DNA of 64,000 bases from Gillisella terrae (GTDB lineage Bacteria > Pseudomonadota > Alphaproteobacteria > Rhizobiales > Rhizobiaceae). The notes beneath the pieces were generated by a model. It made no database searches. It worked only from the letters and a program-made list of their open reading frames with translations, and had not been told where the DNA came from. Shown piece by piece: positions 49,706 through 59,340 of the stretch; position 1 is the first letter of the stretch, and the number at the start of each line of letters is the position of its first letter. A program made the position numbers and the translations under genes. Location of the stretch: the NCBI RefSeq assembly GCF_004801395.1, contig NZ_SSOA01000008.1, positions 1 to 64,000 of the forward strand. Reading direction: 5' to 3'.

Positions 49706-51223
49706 TTACTGTTGCAGATCTTCTGGCAGCAGAGCGACCGGAATGTTCTGATAGCTCACCGGACGCAGGAAGCGACGGATCGCCATGGTGCCAACCGAAG
49801 TTGCGCCAAAGTTGGTGGTGGCCGGATAAGGACCGCCATGCACCATGGCATCGCAGACTTCCACGCCGGTCGGGAAGCCATTGGCCAGCACGCGGCCAGA
49901 CTTGCGCTCCAGAATGGGCAGAAGCTTTTTCGCCGTTGGCGCGTCGTCATCATCCATATGCAGGGTGGTGGTCAATTGGCCGACAAAGCTTTCAGCAAGC
50001 TTCACCATTTCAGCTTCATCTTTGACGGTGACGAGAATGCCAAGCGGACCAAACACTTCCTCGCCCAACACATGGTTGGCCAACCAGTTTTCGCCGGTGG
50101 TTGCAAACAGGTAAGGCGTGGCGTTGCGCAAATCGCAAGTGGTGGTCAGAACGGCCTGAACGCCTTCGGTCGCGGCAATTTTGTCGGCACCCGCACGGTA
50201 GGCATTGGCAATACCATCGGTCAGCATGGTCTGGGCGTTGACGGCTGCCAGGGCCGTCTTGGCGGTTTCCAGGAAGGCGTCGGCCTCTGCACCCTCTGTG
50301 ATGATGGCAATGCCGGGATTGGTGCAGAACTGGCCAGCGCCCATGGTGAGCGATCCAGCCCAGCCCTTGGCCAAGGCTTCGCCGCGTGCCGAGATAGCAT
50401 TCGGTAGCAGGAACATCGGGTTGACCGAGCCCAGCTCGCCAAAGAACGGAATAGGCTCTGGACGACGCACGCACAGATCAAACAGCGCACGACCTCCTGC
50501 CAGCGAGCCGGTGAAGCCGACAGCGCGTGTCAGCGGATGCAGGCAGATGGCCTCGCCCGTTTCGCGGTTGCCACCCTGCACCAGCGAGAACACGCCGGGA
50601 TGAACGCCGGTGCGCTTGATGGCGGCATCAATGGCTTGAGCAACGATTTCGGCAGTGCCGGGATGCGCTTCATGACCCTTGACCACAACCGGGCAACCAG
50701 CCGCCAAAGCGGAAGCGGTATCACCGCCAGCAGTGGAGAAAGCCAATGGGAAGTTGGATGCGCCAAACACGCCGACTGGGCCAATTGGCCGCTGCATCAG
50801 GCGAATGTCGGGGCGGGGCAGGGGCTGGCGGTCTGGCAGGGCAGCGTCAAAGCGGCGATCCAGATAGTCACCCTTGCGAATATGCTCGGCAAACAGTTTC
50901 AGCTGGCCGGTGGTGCGGCCGCGCTCGCCCTGCAGGCGGGCTTCGGGCAGGCCGGTTTCCTGAGAGCCAATGGCGGTGATGGCTTCGCCACGGGCGTCTA
51001 TTTCTTCGGCAATGGCTTCGAGAAATTTTGCGCGCTCTTCACGCGATGAATAGCCGTAAGTGATAAATGCTTCTTCCGCAGCCTTGAAAGCGCGATCAAC
51101 AAGCGCTGCCGAACCCGTGGCGTAAGAGCGGCTCTCTCCGCTTGATGGATGGGAGACGAAAGTGCCTGCGCCATCCACCCATTCGCCTGCGATCAGGTGC
51201 TTTCCGGTCAGATTCAATGTCAT
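49706..51223 (-). CDS. 2,5-dioxovalerate (2-oxoglutarate semialdehyde) dehydrogenase
   Basis: A 505-aa aldehyde dehydrogenase. Catalytic residues are E263 in FFGELGSVNP and C300 in GAGQFCTNPG. The sequence style (IAGEWVDGAGTF, GPVGVFGASNFPLAFSTAGGD) is that of the KGSADH class in sugar-acid catabolism. It oxidises the product of GguC-type dehydration to 2-oxoglutarate, closing the C5 branch. A hairpin at 51240-51296 separates it from the gene upstream, so it may also have its own control. Confidence 0.9.
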   Translation of the reverse strand: MTLNLTGKHLIAGEWVDGAGTFVSHPSSGESRSYATGSAALVDRAFKAAEEAFITYGYSSREERAKFLEAIAEEIDARGEAITAIGSQETGLPEARLQGERGRTTGQLKLFAEHIRKGDYLDRRFDAALPDRQPLPRPDIRLMQRPIGPVGVFGASNFPLAFSTAGGDTASALAAGCPVVVKGHEAHPGTAEIVAQAIDAAIKRTGVHPGVFSLVQGGNRETGEAICLHPLTRAVGFTGSLAGGRALFDLCVRRPEPIPFFGELGSVNPMFLLPNAISARGEALAKGWAGSLTMGAGQFCTNPGIAIITEGAEADAFLETAKTALAAVNAQTMLTDGIANAYRAGADKIAATEGVQAVLTTTCDLRNATPYLFATTGENWLANHVLGEEVFGPLGILVTVKDEAEMVKLAESFVGQLTTTLHMDDDDAPTAKKLLPILERKSGRVLANGFPTGVEVCDAMVHGGPYPATTNFGATSVGTMAIRRFLRPVSYQNIPVALLPEDLQQ

Positions 51224-51239
51224 CCTGAATTCCTCTTTC

Positions 51240-51296
51240 TAAAAAATAAGATAGGGACACAAGCGCAAGGTCTGCTTGGGAGGTGCACTTGTGTCC
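51240..51296 (-). terminator. Intra-operon hairpin with T-run
   Basis: GGACACAAG (51255-51263) pairs with CTTGTGTCC (51288-51296), and on the minus strand the hairpin is followed by CTATCTTATTTTTT. It would terminate or thin transcription between the Gfo/Idh gene and the dioxovalerate dehydrogenase. Confidence 0.55.
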
Positions 51297-51320
51297 TTTC
51301 AGAAGCTTTGAGTGCCTCTG

Positions 51321-52256
51321 TTATTCTATAAACGCTTCAACCTCGTGACGCTCTCCGGTGAGGAAAGCATCGGCAACAAGGCGAAGAGGCTGATAATCGG
51401 CATCGCTCTTGCGGGCGCGCACCAGTTCGGCAAAGCGGGTGTAGATGCGGGCATATTCGCGGTCCGGGCCTTCAACCGTCAGCTTGCCATCAATATAGAG
51501 TTCCGCACCGCCTTTTGCGAGGCGAAGCGTGCCTTTATCTGTCTCGACCACAATATCCCAGGTCTGTGGACCTTCCTGACGCCAGTCAAATTCGGCGCTG
51601 ATGGGTGCTCCGGCGGCACTGCGCATCTTGAGACTGGCTGCAATTGGCTGCTGCCGATTGGAGGGAAAAGCCAGCGAGGCTTTTTCAACAATCGTCTGGC
51701 CGGGAATGATGGCGGTGAGAATGGAGAGCGCATTGATGCCCGGATCAAATACGCCAAAACCACCGGCTTCCCAGATCCATGCCTGACCGGGGTGCCAGCG
51801 GCGTACATCTTCTTTCCAGGTGATGGTGACGCTGGTGATTTTCTTGGTCGACAGCCATTCGCGGGCTGGCTCCACGCCATTGGCAAAGCGCGAATGCCAG
51901 GTGGCAAACAGCACAACACCGGCCATCTCTGCCATCTCAGCCAGCGCCTGCGCTTCGCCCATGGTGGCGGCTGGTGGCTTTTCCATCAACACGTCAAGGC
52001 CGGCAGCAATGGCCTTCTTGGCCATGTCAAAGCGCACTTCTGGCGGGGTGCAGAGCGAAATGGCGCGAATGTCTTTTCGGTTTTCCAAAAAGGCATCATA
52101 GCTTTCAAAATTCTCAGCGCCCTCAATTTTGCCGTTGCGGCTGATGGCAGCTTTGATGTCGAAATCGCGGCCTTCTTCGCAGGAAGGGATGTGCTGGTCA
52201 CGGGCAATTTTGCCAACGCCAGCCAGGGCCAGCGCGATCTTTTGGGAGGAGGTCAT
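51321..52256 (-). CDS. Gfo/Idh/MocA dehydrogenase, D-galactose/L-arabinose 1-dehydrogenase-like
   Basis: A 311-aa NAD(P)-dependent oxidoreductase with a Rossmann start IALALAGVGKIARDQHIPS and the family lysine in DVLMEKPPAATMGEA. Length and the pattern TWHSRFANGVEPAREWL and WEAGGFGVFDPGINALS match the aldose 1-dehydrogenases that act on D-galactose and L-arabinose, as AraA of Azospirillum. It makes the lactone at the head of the pathway. The ATG at 52256 gives the family length; the frame upstream is an extension. Confidence 0.85.
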   Translation of the reverse strand: MTSSQKIALALAGVGKIARDQHIPSCEEGRDFDIKAAISRNGKIEGAENFESYDAFLENRKDIRAISLCTPPEVRFDMAKKAIAAGLDVLMEKPPAATMGEAQALAEMAEMAGVVLFATWHSRFANGVEPAREWLSTKKITSVTITWKEDVRRWHPGQAWIWEAGGFGVFDPGINALSILTAIIPGQTIVEKASLAFPSNRQQPIAASLKMRSAAGAPISAEFDWRQEGPQTWDIVVETDKGTLRLAKGGAELYIDGKLTVEGPDREYARIYTRFAELVRARKSDADYQPLRLVADAFLTGERHEVEAFIE

Positions 52257-52328
52257 GAGTTTGCCCCGATCTGATAATGCGTCAAAGAGAAATGCGCCGA
52301 TCCGGCGCATTTCAGTGGCGACAAAGGA

Positions 52329-54074
52329 TTAATGCGAGTCCTTGCCAACGGCTGAACCACGGCAGCCCTTGAGGAAGTCGAAGTCGGCCCCGGTATCGGC
52401 ACCTTCCACATGGTCATGGAACAGCTTGGCATAGCCGCTTGGTGGTGCTTCCACATTCGGACGCCAATCGGCCAGGCGGCGCTGCATTTCCTCATCGGAA
52501 ATATCCAGATGAATCTTGCGGGCATCCACATCCAGCTCGATGAAATCGCCATCCTTGACAATCGCCAGCGGGCCACCACGGGCGGCTTCCGGCGAGGTGT
52601 GCAACAGCACGGTGCCGTAAGCGGTGCCGGACATGCGCGCATCTGAGATACGCACCATATCGGTAATGCCCTTGCGCAGCACCTTGGGCGGCAGGCCCAT
52701 GTTGCCCACTTCGGCCATGCCCGGATAGCCGCGCGGACCACAGTTTTTCAAAACCATCACGCAGGTTTCGTCAATGTCGAGCGCCTCGTCATTGATCTTG
52801 GCCTTGTAATCGTCAATGTCTTCAAACACCACAGCACGGCCGCGATGCTTCATCAGATGCTCGGACGCTGCCGATGGCTTCAGCACGCAGCCCTTGGGTG
52901 CCAGATTGCCGCGCAGAACAACGATACCGCCATGCTGGGTCAGGGCCTTTTCAACGGGCAGGATGACATCCTCGTTCCAGTTTTTGACATCCTTGACTTC
53001 GTCCCAGATGGTTTCGCCGGAAACGGTCAGGGCATCCTTGTTGAGCTTGCCTGCTTCGCCAAGACGCTTGATGACAACTGGCAGACCACCGGCATAGAAG
53101 AATTCTTCCATGAGGTATTTGCCCGATGGCATCAGATTGACGATGGTCGGGATGTCGCGGCCAAGGCGATCCCAATCGTCCAGCGTCAGATCAATGCCAA
53201 CGCGGCCAGCCATGGCCAGCAGGTGCACAACCGCATTGGTCGAGCCACCGATGGCACCATTGACGCGGATGGCGTTTTCAAAAGCTGCCTTGGTCATGAT
53301 GTCAGAGGGCTTCAAATCGTCCTTGACCATCTGCACAATGCGACGGCCAGACAGCTGCGCCATGACGCGGCGGCGGCTATCAACGGCTGGAATGGCGGCA
53401 TTGCCAGACAGCGCCATGCCAAGGGCTTCGACCATGGATGCCATGGTGGATGCGGTGCCCATGGTGTTGCAGGTGCCGGAGGAGCGCGACATCGAGGCTT
53501 CGGCCTCGACAAACTCTTCCTGGGTCATTTCGCCCGCCTTGACGGCTTCCGAGAATTTCCACAGATGCGTGCCAGAGCCAACCCGCTCGCCACGGAAGTA
53601 ACCGTTCAGCATCGGGCCGCCGGTGACGACGATGGAGGGGATGTCGGTAGAGGCTGCTGCCATTACCAGTGATGGCGTGGTCTTGTCACAACCTACCAGC
53701 AGCACCGCGCCATCAATCGGCTGGCCGCGCATGGCTTCTTCCACCGCCAGAGCCGCCAGATTGCGATACATCATCGCGGTTGGGCGGAAGGTGTTTTCAG
53801 AGGCCGAGAACACTGGCACTTCGACCGGAAAGCCACCGGCTTCCCACACGCCAGCTTTGACCTTTTCGGCCAGTTCGCGCAGGTGGCCGTTGCAAGGGGT
53901 CAGGTCCGACCAGGTGTTGAGGATGCCGATAATCGGGCGACCGTCGAACAGGTCGTGCGGATGGCCCTGATTTTTCATCCAGCCGCGGTGGTAGATGGTG
54001 TCGCGCGAGGTGCCGCCGTACCACGACTGCGAGCGCAGGGTGCGGGGCCATTCCTTAGGTTTGAAGCCACTCAT
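52329..54074 (-). CDS. L-arabinonate dehydratase (IlvD/Edd family)
   Basis: A 581-aa iron-sulphur dehydratase. The three [2Fe-2S] cysteines are C61 (LTPCNGH), C129 (VGCDKTTPS) and C202 (SSGTCNTMG). From WYGGTSRDTIYHRGW to the end GCRGSAVGKDSH it closely follows the Rhizobium L-arabinonate dehydratase, an enzyme known also to accept D-fuconate and D-galactonate. So one protein can serve both the C5 and C6 branches here. Confidence 0.93.
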   Translation of the reverse strand: MSGFKPKEWPRTLRSQSWYGGTSRDTIYHRGWMKNQGHPHDLFDGRPIIGILNTWSDLTPCNGHLRELAEKVKAGVWEAGGFPVEVPVFSASENTFRPTAMMYRNLAALAVEEAMRGQPIDGAVLLVGCDKTTPSLVMAAASTDIPSIVVTGGPMLNGYFRGERVGSGTHLWKFSEAVKAGEMTQEEFVEAEASMSRSSGTCNTMGTASTMASMVEALGMALSGNAAIPAVDSRRRVMAQLSGRRIVQMVKDDLKPSDIMTKAAFENAIRVNGAIGGSTNAVVHLLAMAGRVGIDLTLDDWDRLGRDIPTIVNLMPSGKYLMEEFFYAGGLPVVIKRLGEAGKLNKDALTVSGETIWDEVKDVKNWNEDVILPVEKALTQHGGIVVLRGNLAPKGCVLKPSAASEHLMKHRGRAVVFEDIDDYKAKINDEALDIDETCVMVLKNCGPRGYPGMAEVGNMGLPPKVLRKGITDMVRISDARMSGTAYGTVLLHTSPEAARGGPLAIVKDGDFIELDVDARKIHLDISDEEMQRRLADWRPNVEAPPSGYAKLFHDHVEGADTGADFDFLKGCRGSAVGKDSH

Positions 54075-54130
54075 GGTGTTTCTTCCCGTGTTTGGTGTTA
54101 ACGCGGCGGCTTGATACCGCCTCTTGTTGT

Positions 54131-55096
54131 TCAGATTTTCTTCACTGCAAACGGCGTTTCCTCGGCAACCACCAGCGGGTTCTGCAAAGGCAGACCAAAT
54201 TCTGGTGCGCTCACTTCAAACACATCACCAGCCTCAGTCTTGAAGCCATCGGCAAACGAGAGAGTGGCGGTGCCGAACATATGCACATGCAAATCGCCGG
54301 GCTGGCAGAACAGACCATATTTGAAGTGATGATATTCGAGATTGGCAATGGTGTGGGACATGTTGTCTTCACCCGACAGGAAAGGCTTTTCCCAAACCGT
54401 CTTGCCGTCGCGAAGGATTTTCGATGTGCCGTTGATGTTGGCAGGCAGATCCCCCACCAGCAATTCCGGGCCAAAAGAAGCCGGGCGCAGCTTGGAATGG
54501 GCGAGGTAGAGATAGTTGATCTTCTCGGTCACGTGGTCAGAAAATTCGTTGGCCAGCGTGAAGCCAATGCGCACCGGCGTGCCATCGGTATCGATAACAT
54601 AAAAGCCCGCAATTTCCGGTTCCTCACCGCCATCAAGCGCGAAGGAAGGCGATTCCAGACCATCCAGCGGAGCCACGGCATTGACGCCCGTGCCCTTGTA
54701 GAACCATTCGGGCTGCACGCCCCAGGCTCCGTCCTTGGGCTTGCCGCCTTCCAGACCCATGCGGAACATTTTCATGCTGTCGCTCATGCCAGCCGTGTCA
54801 GCATGCATGCTGTCGCGGGCCGAGGCTGAACCGGTGTGGGTGAGGCCGGTTCCCGTGAGGAACATGTGGGCCGCATCGGGATGGCGCACCGGGCAATCCA
54901 GCTTGCCGCCAGCGGCAAGCGCTGCCAGATCAACTTTATCGCCTTCGCCCTGTTTGGCGATGAGGTCAGCAAGGCTCACCTTGGCAGCCAGCGCTGCCTT
55001 GGCGAGATCAAAGGTGGAGGAAAAGCCCGGAACGATACGCGCGACTTCACCCTGCCGGCAGATCACACCACCGGCTTTCAATTGCGAAAGATACAT
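54131..55096 (-). CDS. gguC: GguC / AraD1-family 2-keto-3-deoxy-L-arabinonate dehydratase
   Basis: A 321-aa protein of the fumarylacetoacetate-hydrolase-like fold (GTGLTHTGSASARDSMH, PEWFYKGTG, GDLHVHMFGTATLSFADG). It is the gene that follows gguB in Agrobacterium, and its family members of AraD1 type dehydrate 2-keto-3-deoxyarabinonate to 2-oxoglutarate semialdehyde. Its neighbours supply both the substrate (dehydratase) and the next step (dioxovalerate dehydrogenase), supporting this role. Confidence 0.9.
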   Translation of the reverse strand: MYLSQLKAGGVICRQGEVARIVPGFSSTFDLAKAALAAKVSLADLIAKQGEGDKVDLAALAAGGKLDCPVRHPDAAHMFLTGTGLTHTGSASARDSMHADTAGMSDSMKMFRMGLEGGKPKDGAWGVQPEWFYKGTGVNAVAPLDGLESPSFALDGGEEPEIAGFYVIDTDGTPVRIGFTLANEFSDHVTEKINYLYLAHSKLRPASFGPELLVGDLPANINGTSKILRDGKTVWEKPFLSGEDNMSHTIANLEYHHFKYGLFCQPGDLHVHMFGTATLSFADGFKTEAGDVFEVSAPEFGLPLQNPLVVAEETPFAVKKI

Positions 55097-55108
55097 GACC
55101 CAGTTTCC

Positions 55109-56308
55109 TTAGGCTGCTTTGTTCTTGTTGTAGACGTCGAAGAAGACGGCGGCGAGAAGCACGAGACCCTTGACCATCTGCTGGAAATCAATCCCCAGAC
55201 CAACGATGGACATGCCGTTGTTCATCACGCCCATGATAAAGGCACCAATCACGGCACCGGTAATTTTGCCAACGCCACCAGAGGCCGAAGCACCGCCGAT
55301 AAAGCAGGCGGCAATCACGTCCAGCTCGAAACCACTACCGGCTTTCGGTGTGGCAGAGTTGAGGCGGGCTGCGATAATCATGCCGGCGAGGCCCGCCAGA
55401 ACACCCATGTTGACAAAAGTCAGGAAGCTCAGACGCTCGGTGTTGATACCCGACAGCTTGGTAGCCTTTTCATTGCCACCCATGGCGTAAATGCGACGGC
55501 CAATTGTAGTGCGGCGTGTGACGAACGAGTAGAGAACGATCAGCGCCAGCATCACGACCAGCACGTTTGGCAGGCCGCGATAGGTGGACAGAAGATAACC
55601 AAGAGCCAGAACGGCACCGGATACCAGCAGGTTCTGCACGAGGAAGAAACCGAACGGCTCAACATCAATACCATGTTCGACGTTAACCTGACGACGACGC
55701 CAAGCGAGCACAAACAATGCGACAGCGCCGACCACAGTCAGAATGATCGATGTGGAGTGGAGGTCTCCCATATCCACCAGATCGGGCAAAAAGCCGGTGC
55801 TGATCAGCTGGAATTCCTTCGGGAAAGGACCGATGTTACGGCCACCGAGTACGAAAAGCGTCAGACCACGAAACACCAGCATCCCAGCCAATGTGACAAT
55901 AAACGAAGGGATGCGGTGGTAGGCCACCCAATAACCCTGAGCCGCACCGATAATACCGCCGATCACCAAACAGATGAGTACGGTCGGGATAAACCCAAGC
56001 CCCCATTGTACGGTGAGAATGGCAGCCACAGCACCAATGAAACCAACAATAGAACCAACCGACAGATCGATGTGCCCTGCCACGATGACCAGCAACATGC
56101 CTAGCGCCATGATGACGATGAACGAGTTCTGCAAAACGAGGTTGGTCAGGTTGACGGGCTTGAACAAGATACCGCCGGTATAGAACTGGAAGAATACCAT
56201 GATGGCCACGAGGGCAATCAGCATGCCGTATTCGCGGATATTGGCGCGAATGTAGGACGCGATCGACACCACGTTCTGCTCTTGCGAGGATGGATTGGCG
56301 GAACTCAT
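55109..56308 (-). CDS. gguB: Sugar ABC transporter permease GguB
   Basis: A 399-aa permease of the ribose/xylose (BPD_transp_2) class with about ten helices. Typical segments are VGFIGAVAAILTVQ, the loop GIIGAAQGYWVAYHRIPSFIVTLAGM and FIGGASASGGVGKITGAVIGAF. It forms the pore of the ChvE importer. Its start overlaps the stop of gguA (TAATG), and gguC follows 12 bp on. Confidence 0.95.
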   Translation of the reverse strand: MSSANPSSQEQNVVSIASYIRANIREYGMLIALVAIMVFFQFYTGGILFKPVNLTNLVLQNSFIVIMALGMLLVIVAGHIDLSVGSIVGFIGAVAAILTVQWGLGFIPTVLICLVIGGIIGAAQGYWVAYHRIPSFIVTLAGMLVFRGLTLFVLGGRNIGPFPKEFQLISTGFLPDLVDMGDLHSTSIILTVVGAVALFVLAWRRRQVNVEHGIDVEPFGFFLVQNLLVSGAVLALGYLLSTYRGLPNVLVVMLALIVLYSFVTRRTTIGRRIYAMGGNEKATKLSGINTERLSFLTFVNMGVLAGLAGMIIAARLNSATPKAGSGFELDVIAACFIGGASASGGVGKITGAVIGAFIMGVMNNGMSIVGLGIDFQQMVKGLVLLAAVFFDVYNKNKAA

Positions 56309-57843
56309 TATTTATTCTCCCCTGAACGCATGATAGCGCGCATGATGCTTTCCTGGCTTGCCTCTTCTTTTGAAAGCTCTGCGACGATGCGTCCTTCGTT
56401 CATAACGTAGATGCGGTCACAGGTTCCAAGCAGTTCAGGCATTTCCGACGAGATCATCAGAACGCCCTTACCATCGGCCGCAAGCTGGTTGATAATGCTG
56501 TAGATTTCATATTTCGCGCCAACATCGATGCCGCGCGTCGGCTCATCCAGAATGAGCACTTCCGGGTTGGAAAACAGCCATTTGGACAAAACAACCTTTT
56601 GCTGGTTGCCGCCCGAAAGGTTGACCGTTTCCTGATAGATGCCGTGCGAGCGAATCCGCAGTTTTGAGCGATAATCGGTCGCAACCTTGATTTCCTTGAT
56701 GTCATTGATGACACCGCCGCTGGAAACGCCAGGCAGGTTGGCAAGCGTCGTGTTGTGCAAGATCGTATCGGCCAGTACGAGACCCAGATGCTTGCGGTCT
56801 TCTGTCACATAGGCAAGGCCCGCATCAATGGCCTTGCGCACGGTCGATACGTCCACCGGCTTGCCATCCATATAGGCTTCACCGCTGATGCGGTGACCAT
56901 AGGACTTGCCAAACAGGCTCATGGCAAATTCGGTGCGGCCTGCGCCCATAAGGCCAGCGATACCAACCACTTCACCACGCTTCACATGCACATTGATGTC
57001 GTGCAAGACTTGGCGTTCGCGGTGCTGGTGATGGAAGGCATTCCAGTTCTTGACCTCAAGAACGGTTTCGCCAATCGGCACGGAGCGCGGCGGATAACGA
57101 TCTTCGAGATCGCGGCCCACCATATTGCGAATGATCACGTCTTCGCTGACTTCTTCCGCGTGACAGTCCAGTGTCTTCACGGTCATGCCGTCGCGCAACA
57201 CGGTGATCTGGTCGGCCACTTTGCGCACTTCGTTCAGCTTGTGGGTGATGATGATCGAGGTAATGCCCTGTTTGCGGAACTCCATCAACAAATTGAGCAA
57301 CGCATCCGAGTCGGTTTCATTCAGTGAAGCGGTCGGCTCGTCCAGAATGAGCAGTTTAACGCTCTTGGACAGCGCCTTGGCAATTTCTGCCAATTGCTGC
57401 TTGCCAACGCCGATATCCGTGACCAGCGTGCTCGGAGACTCCTTCAAGCCAACCATGGCGAGGAGTTTCTTGGTGCGACTGAACGTTTCTTCCCAGCTGA
57501 TCACGCCTTTGGTGGCAATTTCATTGCCCAGGAAGATGTTTTCGGCAATCGACAACTGCGGCACAAGCGCCAGTTCCTGGTGAATGATGATGATGCCGAT
57601 TTCTTCGCTGTCTTTGATAACTTTGAAGTTACGCACTTCGCCGTCATAGACAATATCGCCATCATAGCTGCCAGCGGGGTACACGCCGGAGAGAACTTTC
57701 ATCAGGGTGGATTTGCCAGCCCCGTTCTCGCCCACCAATGCGTGGATCTCACCTTTGCGAACCTTCAGGTTCACATTCGCAAGCGCTTTCACGCCTGGGA
57801 ACGTCTTGGTGATGTTCCGCATTTCGAGGATGGTATTTTCCAT
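56308..57843 (-). CDS. gguA: Sugar ABC transporter ATPase GguA
   Basis: A 511-aa protein with two nucleotide-binding domains in sugar-importer style. The first has Walker A GENGAGKS, signature VGKQQL and Walker [12 protein letters not shown]. The second has the degenerate P-loop GLMGAGRTE, signature LSGGNQQK and [11 protein letters not shown]. It starts at the ATG at 57843; the ribosome-binding site is weak. A terminator separates it from chvE, so it is likely expressed at a lower level than the binding protein. Confidence 0.95.
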   Translation of the reverse strand: MENTILEMRNITKTFPGVKALANVNLKVRKGEIHALVGENGAGKSTLMKVLSGVYPAGSYDGDIVYDGEVRNFKVIKDSEEIGIIIIHQELALVPQLSIAENIFLGNEIATKGVISWEETFSRTKKLLAMVGLKESPSTLVTDIGVGKQQLAEIAKALSKSVKLLILDEPTASLNETDSDALLNLLMEFRKQGITSIIITHKLNEVRKVADQITVLRDGMTVKTLDCHAEEVSEDVIIRNMVGRDLEDRYPPRSVPIGETVLEVKNWNAFHHQHRERQVLHDINVHVKRGEVVGIAGLMGAGRTEFAMSLFGKSYGHRISGEAYMDGKPVDVSTVRKAIDAGLAYVTEDRKHLGLVLADTILHNTTLANLPGVSSGGVINDIKEIKVATDYRSKLRIRSHGIYQETVNLSGGNQQKVVLSKWLFSNPEVLILDEPTRGIDVGAKYEIYSIINQLAADGKGVLMISSEMPELLGTCDRIYVMNEGRIVAELSKEEASQESIMRAIMRSGENK

Positions 57844-58000
57844 AATACTGTTCCAGAGCCACAGCCGCACGACCATGCTGATATCAGGCGCAAGCGCCGC
57901 AACTTTCAGCCATGATCTGCAACATACACTTGGAGCGCGATTTCATTTGAAAACCGCTCGCACTTAGCGCCATCTCAGCTTCCTGAGCGGATGGGCGAAC

Positions 58001-58040
58001 AAAAAAGAAAGCCGGAATTTATGAGACATAAATTCCGGCT
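58001..58040 (-). terminator. Terminator/attenuator between chvE and gguA
   Basis: A perfect 14-bp stem (58010-58023 and 58027-58040) with a 3-base loop; on the minus strand it is followed by TTTCTTTTTT. It lies 9 bp after the chvE stop. Only partial read-through would reach gguA, giving excess binding protein. Confidence 0.9.
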
Positions 58041-58048
58041 ATTCCCTA

Positions 58049-59116
58049 TTACTTCAGCTGGTCAGCCTTGTAGTAGCCGCCTTCAACCAGAACCTTCTCG
58101 TAGTTGGCCTTGGTCACAGCAACTGGCTTCAACAGGTAAGCTGGAACAACCTTCACGCCGTTGTCATAGGTCTTGGTGTCGTTGACTTCAGGTGTCTTGC
58201 CTTCCATCAGCGCGTTGACCATGTTGACGGTAACCTTTGCGAGGTCACGGGTGTCCTTGAAGATGGTCGAATACTGTTCGCCAGCAATGATCGACTTCAC
58301 GGATGGGATTTCAGCGTCCTGACCCGAGATGTATGGCAGTGGCAGATCCTTGGTGCCGTAGCCTACGCCCTTGAGCGAGGAGATGATGCCGATGGAAATA
58401 CCATCGTAAGGCGACAGAACTGCATTAACCTTGGCATCGGTGTAGTAAGCCGACAGCAGGTTATCCATACGGGCCTGTGCAACAGCACCGTCCCAACGCA
58501 GCGTACCAACCTTGTCCATGCCGGTCTGGCCAGACTTTACAACCAGAACACCGCTGTCGATGTAAGGCTGAAGAACCGACATCGCACCGTTGTAGAAGAA
58601 GAAGGCGTTGTTGTCGTCTGGCGAGCCACCGAACAGTTCAATGTTGAATGGACCCTTCTTGCCTTCCTTGAGGCCGAGGCCGTCAACCAATGTGCCAGCC
58701 TGCAACACGCCAACCTGGAAGTTGTCGAATGTTGCATAGTAGTCAACATTTGGTGTGTCACGGATCAGACGGTCATAAGCGATAACCTTGACGCCTGCAT
58801 CATGAGCCTGCTTCAGCACGTCCGACAGCGTTGTGCCATCGATCGAAGCAATCACCAGAACCTTGTCGCCCTTGGTAACCATGTTCTCGATCTGCGAGAG
58901 CTGGTTTGGAATGTCGTCGTCAGCATACTGCAGGTCTGTCTTGTAGCCAGCTGCTTCGAGCTGCTTGACGATGTTGTTGCCGTCATCGATCCAGCGAGCC
59001 GAGGACTTTGTTGGCATGGCAATGCCAACCGTGCCCTTATCTGCTGCGAAAGCAGATGACGACAAAACAGCCGCGCCCAAAGCTACGGACGCAAAAAGCT
59101 TTACGATTTTATTCAC
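58049..59116 (-). CDS. chvE: Multiple-sugar-binding protein ChvE
   Basis: A 355-aa periplasmic protein. It starts with a GTG at 59116 (GGGAGGTT upstream) and has a signal peptide cleaved at AFAADKG (about residue 24). The mature start [23 protein letters not shown], and the sugar-site stretches [14 protein letters not shown] and [12 protein letters not shown], follow Agrobacterium ChvE almost residue for residue. ChvE binds arabinose, galactose, glucose, xylose and others for import and chemotaxis, and in Agrobacterium presents sugars to VirA. Divergent from gbpR, which controls it. Confidence 0.96.
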   Translation of the reverse strand: MNKIVKLFASVALGAAVLSSSAFAADKGTVGIAMPTKSSARWIDDGNNIVKQLEAAGYKTDLQYADDDIPNQLSQIENMVTKGDKVLVIASIDGTTLSDVLKQAHDAGVKVIAYDRLIRDTPNVDYYATFDNFQVGVLQAGTLVDGLGLKEGKKGPFNIELFGGSPDDNNAFFFYNGAMSVLQPYIDSGVLVVKSGQTGMDKVGTLRWDGAVAQARMDNLLSAYYTDAKVNAVLSPYDGISIGIISSLKGVGYGTKDLPLPYISGQDAEIPSVKSIIAGEQYSTIFKDTRDLAKVTVNMVNALMEGKTPEVNDTKTYDNGVKVVPAYLLKPVAVTKANYEKVLVEGGYYKADQLK

Positions 59117-59340
59117 GTGGAACCTCCCTTGGTTTCCAAATTTCATCCGCTGCATGTTTCCACCTCCGCTCCTTGAAGGTGTTGGACAATGCAGTAGCGG
59201 CCCCAGCTCCGTCTGTTCGCCGCGAAAGAATCCGGTAGGCTTTTTCAGCGCACATGATCCATACTGGACTCTTATAGCCGATTGTATGTCTTTCAAATGA
59301 TTTATTTGACAATCCACATACCAAAGTTGATATATCGCCC
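59117..59340. promoter_or_regulatory. chvE-gbpR divergent promoter region
   Basis: A 224-bp gap with AT-rich inverted repeats near gbpR: CAAAT/ATTTG (59294-59308) and the palindrome GATATATC (59329-59336). LysR regulators usually bind a T-N11-A site in such a divergent gap and activate the target with sugar. The exact GbpR site is not certain from sequence alone. Confidence 0.5.
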
